Positions 18,192 through 26,540 of a stretch of DNA of 64,000 nt are shown one piece after another (positions within the stretch are counted from its first letter, which is position 1; each line of letters opens with the position of its first letter). Where the stretch lies: the NCBI RefSeq assembly GCF_900156065.1, contig NZ_FTNF01000025.1, positions 1 through 64,000 on the forward strand, written 5' to 3'. The notes below the pieces were generated by a model. It ran no database searches, had not been told where the DNA came from, and saw only the letters and a program-made list of their open reading frames with translations. A program made the position numbers and the translations under genes. Origin of the DNA: Micromonospora avicenniae. GTDB taxonomy: Bacteria > Actinomycetota > Actinomycetes > Mycobacteriales > Micromonosporaceae.

Positions 18192-19145
18192 ATGCAAAGA
18201 GTCTCGCTCGGCGGCCTCACCGTCTCCGCGGAAGGGCTTGGCTGCATGGGCATGAGCTCCGTCTACGGCGCGGCCGACTGGGACGAGTCCATCGCCACCA
18301 TCCGGCGCGCACTGGATCTCGGCGTCACCCTGATCGACACTGCCGCCGCGTACGGCACCGGCCACAACGAGGTACTCGTCGGAAGGGCGATCGCCGGCCG
18401 GCGCGAGGAGGTGCAACTGGCCACCAAGTTCGGCATGGACTTCACCACGGCGCGCGGCAAGGTCGTGATCAGGAACGATCCTGACGCCATCAAGGCCTCC
18501 GCCGACGCCTCGCTGCTGAGGCTCGGCACCGATTACATTGATCTGTTCTATCTGCATCGGGTGGACCCCGAGGTGCCCCTCGAGGACTCGATCGGCGCCC
18601 TCGCCGAACTCGTCCAAGAGGGCAAGGTGCGTCACCTCGGCCTATCCGAAGTCACCGGCGATCAGTTGCGCGCCGCGCACAGAATCCACCCGATCGCGGC
18701 CGTTCAAAGCGAGTACTCGCTCTGGACGCGCGACCCCGAGACGGTGGTGGCCGAGGCGGCTCGGGAACTGGGAGTCGGACTCGTCGCCTACTCGCCACTG
18801 GGCCGGGGCTTCCTCACCGGGACCGTCGACCCTGCCCAGCTCGCTCCGAGCGACGGGCGCCGCCGCCTGGCCCGCTTCGCCCAGGAAGCGGCGGCAGCAA
18901 ACCAGGCGATCGCCGACGAGGTCAGGCGGATCGCGGAAAGCAAGGGCGTCACAGCGGGCCAGGTGGCTATCGCGTGGGTCGCCGCCCGGAGCGAGAAACT
19001 GGGCATTCCGGTGGTGCCGATCCCCGGCACCAAGCGGGTGTCATGGATCGAACAGAACGCCGCCGCCCTGCAGGTGCAGCTCACAGCGGAAGACATCGGA
19101 GACCTCGACGATCTGGCCGATCAGGTCGTGGGCGCCCGCTACTAG
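18192..19145 (+). CDS. Aldo/keto reductase
   Basis: 317 residues, full length. The catalytic tetrad is visible as Asp49 (LIDTAAAYG), Tyr54, Lys79 (ATKFG) and His122 (YLHRVD). The cofactor-binding end has PIPGTKRVSWIEQN, typical of NADPH-dependent AKR13-type enzymes. It reduces aldehydes or ketones in the cytoplasm; the physiological substrate is unknown. It is divergent from the MmyB-type XRE regulator, which probably represses it. A hairpin AGGCCGCG/CGCGGCCT (19144-19186) directly after the stop may terminate it. Confidence 0.93.
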   Translation: MQRVSLGGLTVSAEGLGCMGMSSVYGAADWDESIATIRRALDLGVTLIDTAAAYGTGHNEVLVGRAIAGRREEVQLATKFGMDFTTARGKVVIRNDPDAIKASADASLLRLGTDYIDLFYLHRVDPEVPLEDSIGALAELVQEGKVRHLGLSEVTGDQLRAAHRIHPIAAVQSEYSLWTRDPETVVAEAARELGVGLVAYSPLGRGFLTGTVDPAQLAPSDGRRRLARFAQEAAAANQAIADEVRRIAESKGVTAGQVAIAWVAARSEKLGIPVVPIPGTKRVSWIEQNAAALQVQLTAEDIGDLDDLADQVVGARY

Positions 19146-19366
19146 GCCGCGCCTCGAAGGCGGGTCGTTACTCGGCGACGCGGCCTGCTCCGATACCCCG
19201 GCAACCGGCCAGATCGTTCGTCCCCGCCGAGGTCGTGATCCGCGTCCACCCGATGGCTCCGGTGTCGCTCCTGCGCCGCGCTGCCGGCCGCGCTGGTGCA
19301 TGCCACCTGCGCCACCCGACCGTCGACGACCACCGCTGTGCCCTCATCGAGCCCTAGGCTGACGCC

Positions 19367-19966
19367 ATGCCGGCGGAGCGTGAAGTGATCGACCTGGATG
19401 AGCGTGACCAGCCGGCGACGGCGGGCATCACTGACGACCATCTCCGGGCCAGACGGAGGGCGGCTGTCCGGCTCGTCGCCGCCTTTGTGGTCGGCGTCCT
19501 GCTCGGTGGTTTCGCTGTGAGCGAGCTTCGGGGCTCGCAGGAGGAGCGGGCGCGGAACTCCTCGGTCGCACTCGTGGCATTCCCCGCATCCATCGGTGGC
19601 GGGGGTACGGACGCTCTGGGCGCTCTCCAACTGGACGGGCAACTGGCAGTGATCAACGCCGGACCCGCACCGATCACGGTTCGTGCGGCGACTGGGCAGG
19701 GGCAGGGAGTGCTGGTCCGTGACACCGGCACGTCTCGGTCGCTGCGCCCCGGCGGTACGACGTGGATCGATGTCGAGCTGCGCCTCGACTGCGTGACGGC
19801 GTTCGGGAGTGAGCCGTTGTCGATGCGATTTTCGGTTGAGACCGGCGATGGACGGATCAGCGAGTTCAGCTACCCCATCGCGCTGGTGGGGAGCATGTGG
19901 CAGGTCGGGACTGAGCAGCTGTGCGCGAACCTCCGTGCGATCGAGAAGCGCGACGGAGGGCGTTGA
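19367..19966 (+). CDS. Single-pass membrane-anchored hypothetical protein
   Basis: 199 residues: about 30 charged cytoplasmic residues, one membrane segment (about 33-54, AAVRLVAAFVVGVLLGGFAV) and an extracytoplasmic part of about 140 residues with alternating beta strands (QLAVINAGPAPITVRA, WIDVELRLDCV) that looks Ig-like. Two cysteines, one in LRLDCV and one near the C-terminus in EQLCAN, could form a disulfide. No family is recognised. It stands alone between the aldo-keto reductase and the LysR cluster. Confidence 0.7.
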   Translation: MPAEREVIDLDERDQPATAGITDDHLRARRRAAVRLVAAFVVGVLLGGFAVSELRGSQEERARNSSVALVAFPASIGGGGTDALGALQLDGQLAVINAGPAPITVRAATGQGQGVLVRDTGTSRSLRPGGTTWIDVELRLDCVTAFGSEPLSMRFSVETGDGRISEFSYPIALVGSMWQVGTEQLCANLRAIEKRDGGR

Positions 19967-20026
19967 AGCAGCGAAGCTGCAAGTTCAACCGCGTTGACCA
20001 ACGCGTCTGATCTAGACCAAAGAGCC

Positions 20027-20044
20027 ATAGGTCAAGGGCCTATA
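20027..20044 (-). promoter_or_regulatory. LysR operator candidate, copy 1 (own promoter)
   Basis: On the minus strand TATAGGCCCTTGACCTAT, containing the dyad ATAGG-N7-CCTAT, 22 bases before the lysR GTG. It matches the element at 22122-22139 at 14 of 18 positions, including the asymmetric centre CCTTGA. Confidence 0.6.
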
Positions 20045-20065
20045 CCAACGTGATATACGTGGCTT

Positions 20066-21037
20066 GTGGACCTGCTCGCACATCTTGAGGCGTACGTCGC
20101 CGTCGCCGAGGAGGCCAGCTTCTCCAGGGCCGCGGACCGCCTCTACGTCGCGCAACCGGTGCTCAGCCGACGGATCAAAACGTTGGAGCAGCGCCTCGGC
20201 GGCGAACTGTTCGACCGCTCCCGGCGCCAGATCACCAATACCGACTTCGGCGTCCTGCTGCTCCCGTACGCCAAGGACGTGCTGAGCCGTGTCGACCGTC
20301 TGCGCAAGGTTGCCACGGCGGCGCGGACCTCGGCGCCGCAGACCCTCGGTGTGCCGCCGGACTCCGACCCGACCGCACTGGCCCGCGCCATCCGTGCCGG
20401 AGCCCAGCGGGGCGTGACGATCCGCGTGCAGGAACTGTCCGCTGAGCAGCGGGCGAGTCTTCTGAGCGACGGCTCGCTGGCCTTCGCGCTGCTGCGCGTG
20501 CCGCCGGAGACAGCAACCCATCAGGTACCGCTCGGCCTGGCCTCCGCCGTAGCGATGAGCAGCTCGTCGGGTAGCCGGCCGATGCATCTCGAGAGTCTGC
20601 GGCCGCGACGAGGCGCCGGCAACGTCTCCTCACCGGCGATCCTCCTCACCTCCGAGGACCAGGTCGGATTCGCCGCGGAACGGTTCGACAAGGCGATCGC
20701 TCGCGCCGGCCTACCGCCCGCGCGCGTCCGCCGCGTCGCGGCCACCGCCACCGCGGTGGCCGAAACCCTCGCGGGGCATGCCGTACTGCTGTGCACGAAA
20801 CCGTTCGCGCGCCGCCACGACTTGGCGTGGACTCCGCTGGCCGATTCCGCACTGCATCGCGGCTACGAATTCGCGGTGGCCAGCCGCGTCAGCAACCGCG
20901 AAGACTCCGTGCTCGACTGGTTGGAGCCCCTGGTCGCCGACGCGATCGGCGCTGTTGGCCGTCCCTCCGACAAACCGGCTGCGGCAGGCAGCGGCTCCAA
21001 CGCGCCGGCCCCGCAGATCCGGTCGACGGCGCGCTGA
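20066..21037 (+). CDS. LysR-family regulator of the beta-lactamase-fold/hydrolase cluster
   Basis: 323 residues from a GTG. The N-terminal winged helix has the LysR pattern AYVAVAEEASFSRAADRLYVAQPVLSRRI followed by LGGELFDR. The effector domain (about 95-300) is degenerate in places and the last 20 residues are disordered. Its stop shares a base with the next start (TGATG), so it is translated with a beta-lactamase-fold protein, recalling AmpR-type pairings although the genes here run the same way. Near-identical sequence elements before this gene and before the secreted hydrolase at 22220 suggest autoregulation plus control of that gene. Confidence 0.9.
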   Translation: MDLLAHLEAYVAVAEEASFSRAADRLYVAQPVLSRRIKTLEQRLGGELFDRSRRQITNTDFGVLLLPYAKDVLSRVDRLRKVATAARTSAPQTLGVPPDSDPTALARAIRAGAQRGVTIRVQELSAEQRASLLSDGSLAFALLRVPPETATHQVPLGLASAVAMSSSSGSRPMHLESLRPRRGAGNVSSPAILLTSEDQVGFAAERFDKAIARAGLPPARVRRVAATATAVAETLAGHAVLLCTKPFARRHDLAWTPLADSALHRGYEFAVASRVSNREDSVLDWLEPLVADAIGAVGRPSDKPAAAGSGSNAPAPQIRSTAR

Positions 21038-21963
21038 TGACGCCTCCTCGCCCCGCGTTCGTCGCCAGTACGGCGGATCTCCTCTCAGTCGCCGAGTCGA
21101 TCGCCGAGCAGTGGCAGCAGGTCGGCGCCGGGGGCCATCTACTCGCCCGCAACATCGACACCGGCGAAGAACTCGGCTTCGACATCGACGTAGCTGTACC
21201 GCTGGCGTCGGTCGCCAAGGTCCCGTTGGCCTTGGTGGTTCTGGATCGGATCGCGGCCGGAGAGCTCGATCCGGCGATGCCGGTGACCATCGACCCGGCG
21301 ACCAAGAGCCTCGGCCCCACGGGCGTGGCCGCGTTCCGCTACCCCGCGACGCTGGCCGTCGCCGACCTGATCCACCAAATGCTGACCGTCAGCGATAACG
21401 CCAGCGCCGACGCGCTGTTGGACCTGGTCGGTGTCGGCGCCGTCGACGAGCGCCTGCGCGCGTGGGGATGCGGCGGGATCCGGGTGCGTCACCGCATGCA
21501 GCGCATGTACGAATGCGCCGTCGGCATCACCGGTAACGACTTCGAACTCGCCCGGGAACTGGCGATCCGGGATGATGCCGCCGGCCAGCATTCCATCGAG
21601 ACGCTCAATCCCGCCTATGCGAACGTCGGCAGCGCCGCGGCTTTGGTCGAACTGCTGCAGCGGGTGTGGCTCGACCGAATCTCGCGACCCGAGGCCACTG
21701 CCGAGCTTCGCCGCCTGATGGCGTTGCAGGTCTTCAACCAGCGCCTCTCCAGCGACCTACGTGCCGACACGGTACGTGTCAGCGGCAAGACCGGCTCCTT
21801 CCTACACCTGCGGCACGAGATCGGCGTCGTGACGACAGAATCCGGCGAGCGGGTAGCGATCGCCGCTCTCACCCGCTCTCACCGTCGAGCGAGCATCGCC
21901 CACGACATCGACCTCGCCATCGGTGCCGCCGCCCGCTCCGCCTTCGAACGGCTCCGCGGCTGA
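21037..21963 (+). CDS. Class A beta-lactamase-fold serine hydrolase, no signal peptide
   Basis: 308 residues. It keeps the penicillin-interacting motifs S58-V-A-K61, S119-D-N and K251-T-G. The omega-loop is unusual: where class A enzymes have E166-x-x-x-N170 it reads SIETLN, so the glutamate is one position off, and the loop before the next helix is several residues shorter than the usual DxRDTTTP form. There is no signal peptide or lipobox. It may act as an esterase or amidase, or as a sensor of beta-lactam-like ligands, rather than an exported resistance enzyme. It is translationally coupled to LysR. Family placement is firm; function is open. Confidence 0.85.
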   Translation: MTPPRPAFVASTADLLSVAESIAEQWQQVGAGGHLLARNIDTGEELGFDIDVAVPLASVAKVPLALVVLDRIAAGELDPAMPVTIDPATKSLGPTGVAAFRYPATLAVADLIHQMLTVSDNASADALLDLVGVGAVDERLRAWGCGGIRVRHRMQRMYECAVGITGNDFELARELAIRDDAAGQHSIETLNPAYANVGSAAALVELLQRVWLDRISRPEATAELRRLMALQVFNQRLSSDLRADTVRVSGKTGSFLHLRHEIGVVTTESGERVAIAALTRSHRRASIAHDIDLAIGAAARSAFERLRG

Positions 21964-22120
21964 GCTCGGAGTTACCGTGCGGGTCTCGTCGGGTGCACCG
22001 AGCCACACGCATCGAGGCCGGCCCGCTGAACCCCGGACCTGGCCGCTCGCGTATCAACGTCCAGCGCCTGCCGAGCGCTGACCGCCGCTCGAACCCATCC
22101 GGACCATGCATATCACAACG

Positions 22121-22141
22121 CTATAGCTCCTTGAGATATAG
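22121..22141 (+). promoter_or_regulatory. LysR operator candidate, copy 2 (secreted hydrolase promoter)
   Basis: CTATA-N11-TATAG, a perfect dyad with LysR-like spacing. Its 18-base core TATAGCTCCTTGAGATAT matches copy 1 upstream of lysR at 14 of 18 positions. It lies about 80 bases before the hydrolase ATG. Confidence 0.6.
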
Positions 22142-22219
22142 CTCTTGGACCTAGATCAAAAACGCTGGTTAGCTCGGCTTGACCTTGCAGCCGAAACTAG
22201 TTCGACGAGCGGAGTACCG

Positions 22220-23665
22220 ATGCCGCGTAACGCTTCCCCCTTCCGCCGCGCGCCTGCACCGCGGACCCGCCGTGGCCGTAGCCGACTCACCAAACACCGC
22301 CGGGCCGCCACCACCGTCGGCGTAGTACTACTCGCCGCCCTGCTCGGCCCCGCCGGCAGTGCGGAGGCCGCGCTCGAGCACACTGCCGCGGCCTCCCATG
22401 TCGAAGGTGTTCTCCCGGATGGCTCCCCCTACGTGATGGACGTGCCGGCGAACTGGAACGGCACCGTGCTGCTGTACAGCCACGGGTACGTGCCGGACAA
22501 CTCGTCGAACCCGGCCCGGAATGCGCCCAGTGACTATGCCCGCGACGCGTTGCTGGAGGCCGGATACGCTCAGATCGGATCCTCGTACCCGGAGACCGGC
22601 TGGGTCGTGGAGCAGGCGCTGCCCGACCAACTCGCCACGCTGGACAAGTTTCAGGCCCGGTTCGGCCCGGCTCGGCGAACGATCGCCTGGGGCACATCCA
22701 TGGGCGGCATGATCACGACCGGGCTCGCCGAACGGTTCGGCGGCCGGTTCGACGGCGCGGTGGCGATGTGCGGGCTCGAACAAGGCGCCGTGGCCAACTA
22801 CAACAACGGCCTCGACACGATTTTCGCCATCCGTACCCTGCTGGCGCCGGGCTCGACCGCGCCGTTGGTTCGCCTGCCCGACCAGGCCACGGCACTCGCC
22901 TCGGCCGCCGAACTGACCGCCGCCCTCGATGCGGCACAAGCGACAGCGCAGGGCCGCGCACGGATCGCGCTGGCCGCGGCGTTGCGCAACACCCCGGCGT
23001 GGACCAACCCGGCGCAGCCGGAGCCAGACGCGGACGACTACGACACCGCGCAGCGCAACCAATTCGAAATACTCCACCAGGTCATCACCCAGACGCTCAC
23101 CTGGCGGCAGGACGCCGAAGAGCATGCCGGCGGCAACATGTCCTGGAACACCGGCGTCGACTACGCCCGAATCTTGGCTCACTCCCCCAACCGACAGGAG
23201 GTCGAGGAGTTGTACGCGCGGTCCGGAATGTCGCCGCGCAATGACCTGGCCGCGCTGGACGCCGCGCCGCGCATCACCGCTGATCCGACAGCAGTCAGCT
23301 ACATGAGCCGGAACATTTCCTTCACCGGCCGGCTCACCAAGCCGATGGTAAGCATCCACACCATCGGTGACCCGCTCGTTCCGGTACAGGCGGAGCAAGC
23401 CTATGCCGAAGCGGCCCGCGACGCCGGGCGCTCGCCGTTGCTACGCCAGGCGTACGTGCATCGCGCCGGACACTGCACCTTCACCACCGGTGAAATGCTG
23501 GCAGCCGTCCGCACCCTCGAACACCGGATCGGCACGGGGCAGTGGCCCGACACCGGACCAGCCGCGCTGAACAGACTCGCGGCTGAACTGGATCCCACGG
23601 CCATCCACGCCTACGCCACATACCGGCCTGACCCGTACCCCCGCCCGTTCCAGCTGCCGCTGTGA
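22220..23665 (+). CDS. Secreted alpha/beta-hydrolase
   Basis: 481 residues from an ATG preceded by GGAG. A long basic n-region, the hydrophobic core TTVGVVLLAALLGPAG and AEAA form a signal peptide of about 50 residues. The hydrolase core has the oxyanion strand VLLYSHGY, the nucleophile elbow GTSMGG and a C-terminal VHRAGHCTF with the probable catalytic histidine; the acid is probably in TIGDPLVP. The substrate is unknown. A LysR-type operator precedes it, tying it to the LysR/serine-hydrolase operon upstream, and a strong terminator follows. A start further upstream at 22145 would run through the operator region and is rejected. Confidence 0.87.
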   Translation: MPRNASPFRRAPAPRTRRGRSRLTKHRRAATTVGVVLLAALLGPAGSAEAALEHTAAASHVEGVLPDGSPYVMDVPANWNGTVLLYSHGYVPDNSSNPARNAPSDYARDALLEAGYAQIGSSYPETGWVVEQALPDQLATLDKFQARFGPARRTIAWGTSMGGMITTGLAERFGGRFDGAVAMCGLEQGAVANYNNGLDTIFAIRTLLAPGSTAPLVRLPDQATALASAAELTAALDAAQATAQGRARIALAAALRNTPAWTNPAQPEPDADDYDTAQRNQFEILHQVITQTLTWRQDAEEHAGGNMSWNTGVDYARILAHSPNRQEVEELYARSGMSPRNDLAALDAAPRITADPTAVSYMSRNISFTGRLTKPMVSIHTIGDPLVPVQAEQAYAEAARDAGRSPLLRQAYVHRAGHCTFTTGEMLAAVRTLEHRIGTGQWPDTGPAALNRLAAELDPTAIHAYATYRPDPYPRPFQLPL

Positions 23666-23676
23666 CGCTGTGAGGC

Positions 23677-23719
23677 CCCAGGGCTGTCCGCCGGCCTGAG
23701 ACCCGGCGGACACCCTGGG
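23677..23719 (+). terminator. Terminator after the secreted hydrolase
   Basis: A 17-bp stem (CCCAGGG, one bulged C, TGTCCGCCGG and complement) with a 7- to 8-base loop, 12 bases after the stop codon. Confidence 0.8.
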
Positions 23720-23787
23720 CGCCAGTCATACCCTGAACCGATCCTCGGGGATCGACCGGTTGCAAGAGGGAAAGTAGGTATCACCGG

Positions 23788-24735
23788 ATGTCCTCCGCGC
23801 GGTCCGGCCCGTCCCGACGCTCTCTGCTGGTCGCCACCGCCCTCCTGCCGCTGGTAGGGTGCGGCGCATCTGATCGCTCTGCCGCCAGACCGTCCCCGAC
23901 ACCCGGCCGCCGATCGGTCCCCGCGCCGTCCCCAACGCCGAACCGCAGCGCCGCCGGAGACGGCTCGCGCTTCGCGACGCTCGAGTGCAAGCACGATGCC
24001 CGTCTCGGTGTGTATGCCCTGGCGACCGGTACCGGCGCCACAGTGGCCTACCGCGCGGATGAACGGTTCGCGTTCTGCTCCACCTTCAAGGCATTCGCCG
24101 CGGCGGCCGTCCTGCACCGAAACCCGCTCCAGCATCTGGCCGAGCGCGTCACCTACACCGAGGCCGACGTCAACTCAATCTCGCCGATCACCAAGAACCA
24201 CGTCCGCAGTGGGATGACCATCAGGCAACTATGCGACGCCGCCGTCCGCTACAGCGACGGTACGGCGGGAAACCTCCTGATGCGCGACCTCGGCGGTCCG
24301 GCAGAGTTGACCGCCTACCTGCGCCGACTCGGCGACACCGTGAGCCGCATGGACGACTACGAGCCGCAGCTGAACCGGGTCCCCCCACATGATCCGCGCG
24401 ACACCACAACTCCCCGGGCCATCGCCACCAACTACCGGAAGCTTCTACTCGGTGACGCGCTGAGCGCCGACAAACGCGCCCTGCTCACGGGCTGGCTCAA
24501 CCACAACACCACCGGCGCCAAGCGCATCCGGGCTGGAGTTCCCAAGGGATGGACCGTGGCCGACAAGACCGGAACCGGCGACTACGGCCGCGCAGTCGAC
24601 GTCGGCGTCGTTTGGCCACCCGACACCGGCCCGCTCGTGGTGGCCGTCATGTCCGACCGGCGCGGATACGACACCCCGCCCGTAGACGTCCTGATTTCCG
24701 AGGCCACGGCGCGGGTCGTCTCCGTTCTCCTCTAG
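23788..24735 (+). CDS. Lipoprotein class A beta-lactamase, BlaC-like
   Basis: 315 residues. The N-terminus has a twin-arginine-like RRS, a hydrophobic core and lipobox LVGC (Cys25), then a Pro/Ser linker. All class A motifs are present: S98-T-F-K101 with Cys just before the serine (FCSTFK), SDG at 156-158, E192-P-Q-L-N196 and K260-T-G-T-G. The SDG form, FCSTFK, QLCDAAVRYSDGTA and NTTGAKRIRAG are very close to BlaC of Mycobacterium tuberculosis as I recall it. The enzyme should hydrolyse beta-lactams at the outer face of the membrane. A dyad CGATCC-N4-GGATCG lies about 30-45 bases upstream; the LysR-type motif of the neighbouring cluster is not evident here. Confidence 0.95.
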   Translation: MSSARSGPSRRSLLVATALLPLVGCGASDRSAARPSPTPGRRSVPAPSPTPNRSAAGDGSRFATLECKHDARLGVYALATGTGATVAYRADERFAFCSTFKAFAAAAVLHRNPLQHLAERVTYTEADVNSISPITKNHVRSGMTIRQLCDAAVRYSDGTAGNLLMRDLGGPAELTAYLRRLGDTVSRMDDYEPQLNRVPPHDPRDTTTPRAIATNYRKLLLGDALSADKRALLTGWLNHNTTGAKRIRAGVPKGWTVADKTGTGDYGRAVDVGVVWPPDTGPLVVAVMSDRRGYDTPPVDVLISEATARVVSVLL

Positions 24736-24755
24736 ACCTGTCCTGTCGGTCGTGT

Positions 24756-24872
24756 AGTGCAAGTTCGTCAAGGATGCGTCGGTGGACCGCAGATGGGACG
24801 TGGAATCGGGCCCTCGCGGCGGTCGTGGGGGCGCAGCAGCATGCCACCGATTCAAGAGGCCCGCTATCGTGA
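24756..24872 (+). pseudogene. Short remnant of an IS5-type transposase N-terminus
   Basis: One frame reads RMRRWTADGTWNRALAAV, then VGAQQHAT and a stop. RxxRWxxDGTWxRxL is the pattern found near the N-terminus of IS5-group transposases of actinobacteria. Only about 35 residues remain and the rest of the element is absent. It sits in the spacer after the beta-lactamase gene. Confidence 0.4.
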
Positions 24873-24926
24873 CCAGCATGGCCGCAAGGACTGCCTAGAC
24901 CAGCGCTACGCGATCTGGGAGGGACA

Positions 24927-25325
24927 ATGACCAGTTTCGTGACGCTGGGTGCTCTCGCGGCTGTTGTGGCGGTCGGTGTCCTGCTGCTGATCCGCCGGCC
25001 CGCAGCCGCCCAACGGCTCGTCCGCCTGGCCGGCCTGGTGATCACCGTGCTGGTCGCCGCCGTTCTCACCCCATGGACCGTGCAGGATTCCGGAGCAGCG
25101 GCAAGCTATCTGCTCGGTGTGCCCGTCCTCGCGGCGACGGTTCCAATGCTGGCCAGCCGTTCCGCTCGCCTCGCCGGGATCGCCGACCTCGTCGCGGCGG
25201 CCGTCATCTGCGGCTGGGGACTGTTGCTGGCACTCGGCATCGGGGTGGCGTTCCTACCCGTGGTGCCGCTCTACGTGGTGAGCGCGATCCGAAGTCTCGC
25301 ACCGCGCACATCGACCCTCAGCTGA
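24927..25325 (+). CDS. Small four-TM membrane protein
   Basis: 132 residues, almost entirely hydrophobic, with segments near 4-22, 33-51, 58-75 and 86-118. Short loops carry RRPAAAQR and RSARLAG. A GGGAGG lies five bases before the ATG. No domain is recognised. A weak hairpin (CTGCAC/GTGCAG, 25400-25432) in the spacer to the convergent next gene may terminate it. Confidence 0.75.
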   Translation: MTSFVTLGALAAVVAVGVLLLIRRPAAAQRLVRLAGLVITVLVAAVLTPWTVQDSGAAASYLLGVPVLAATVPMLASRSARLAGIADLVAAAVICGWGLLLALGIGVAFLPVVPLYVVSAIRSLAPRTSTLS

Positions 25326-25480
25326 CCTGGACGGCGGCTGCGCGTGCACGAGGAGATCACCCTGCGGCTGGACCGCGCGACCACAGTGGACCTGTAGCGC
25401 TGCACGGGTGAAACCCCGACGGCGCGGTGCAGTCAGTCGTCCAGCTGAACGCAACGAGCCACGCTGGGCAGTCGCGCAGA

Positions 25481-26368
25481 TCAGGAGCAGTCGAATCGGT
25501 GGTCGTAGGGACGCTCCGGGCATGCCGTGCAGACGAAGAGGTAGATGCCTCCGGCGTCGCCGAGCATCAATCCTGTGGGGTTCTGAAGCGACCGCCACGG
25601 ATCGTCATCGGGGCTGTCGAAGCCCCACCCGATCATTGCGGGCCGATCCTCCAGCGGGATCCAACGTTGCTCGTCGCCCCGGCTGAACTCCCAGGTCGCG
25701 ATGGTGAGCAGATGCTCCATCCGACTGCCGCACGGGCAAACCGGCCAGTCGGGCGACTGCGTCCAGCCGGGGTAGCCGCCGGCCTTGATCCCTGGGGCCA
25801 CCGCCAGGTCGGTGTCGTACTCCCAGCCGTGGTCAGCCTCGACACGCCGGGCCGCTTCCTGGATCTGTGACCACACCTCCCTTGGCAGGTCGTACGACGG
25901 ATACTCGACCACGCGCTCGGGATCGACGACGCACGGGTCGGGCACATACCACGCCTCGGCGTCCTCGTGCGGCTCCGGCATCGTCGCAAGTCGTGGTCCG
26001 ATCGCTGATCGTCGCCGCCAGCGCACGCGTGGAAGCGGAGCGCTCCAGGGATCATGGTCGAACGGGCACCACAGCACCTGCAGCACGTCCGAGCCCTTCG
26101 GGAATGGCAGCTCGGGCACGTCGTCGGCGAACAGTTGCAGGACCGGCACGAGCGGCACCCCGACCTCGCCGGGGTGGTCGTCCAGGCCGCTGCCGTCGCA
26201 GGTCGGCCAGGGCTCGCTCACGGGCCACAACAGCGGGCCGCCGACGGAACTCTGCTCCTCCGACGGCGAGCCCTTTCGTGGATGCAACCGCGTGGTGGTC
26301 TGCGCGAGCGCACGCAACTGCGGGAAGACGGCATCCATGTCGATCGGAACCTGCGGGGTCGTGTGCAC
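25481..26368 (-). CDS. DUF1963/YwqG-like protein with two CxC/CxxC pairs
   Basis: About 295 residues from a GTG at 26368. The text VGGPLLWPVSEPWPTCD, then PLVPVLQLFADDVPELPFP, is the opening of DUF1963 (YwqG-like) proteins, which share a beta-rich fold of unknown function. Near the end, VCPCGSRMEHLLTIATWEF and FVCTACPERPYDHRF give two cysteine pairs that probably bind zinc. It is cytoplasmic and divergent from a Nudix hydrolase. An internal ATG 30 bases later is possible. The reading frame extends upstream into sequence with no such features. Confidence 0.75.
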   Translation of the reverse strand: MHTTPQVPIDMDAVFPQLRALAQTTTRLHPRKGSPSEEQSSVGGPLLWPVSEPWPTCDGSGLDDHPGEVGVPLVPVLQLFADDVPELPFPKGSDVLQVLWCPFDHDPWSAPLPRVRWRRRSAIGPRLATMPEPHEDAEAWYVPDPCVVDPERVVEYPSYDLPREVWSQIQEAARRVEADHGWEYDTDLAVAPGIKAGGYPGWTQSPDWPVCPCGSRMEHLLTIATWEFSRGDEQRWIPLEDRPAMIGWGFDSPDDDPWRSLQNPTGLMLGDAGGIYLFVCTACPERPYDHRFDCS

Positions 26369-26540
26369 GGCCGAGATCGTACGGGCACGCAGCGCCCGGC
26401 TCCCCAGAACGTCGGCCAGCACTGTCAGCGGCGGACCTGCCGCCCCAACTCGATGGCTGTCGGGTTCTGGCTCGCGCCCGTGATCGCCGGTCCGCGACAC
26501 CGAGAGGTCGCTCGGGTAGGGTCCGCCCGGGGGTACGCGG

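Noticed and set aside
19300..19366. Minus-strand text GLDEGTAVVVDGRVAQV resembling the end of a cyanophycinase/S51-type protein
   Set aside because: Only about 17 residues match by eye and nothing around it continues the family; too short to call even a pseudogene.
23742..23757. Dyad CGATCC-TCGG-GGATCG upstream of the BlaC-like gene as a third LysR site
   Set aside because: It shares no bases of the TATAG-CCTTGA motif; it may be a separate operator or a structural dyad, but not the same site.
25400..25432. Imperfect nested hairpin after the small membrane protein, considered as a riboswitch
   Set aside because: Arms are only 6 and 4 bp and it lies between convergent stop codons; a weak terminator is the simplest reading.
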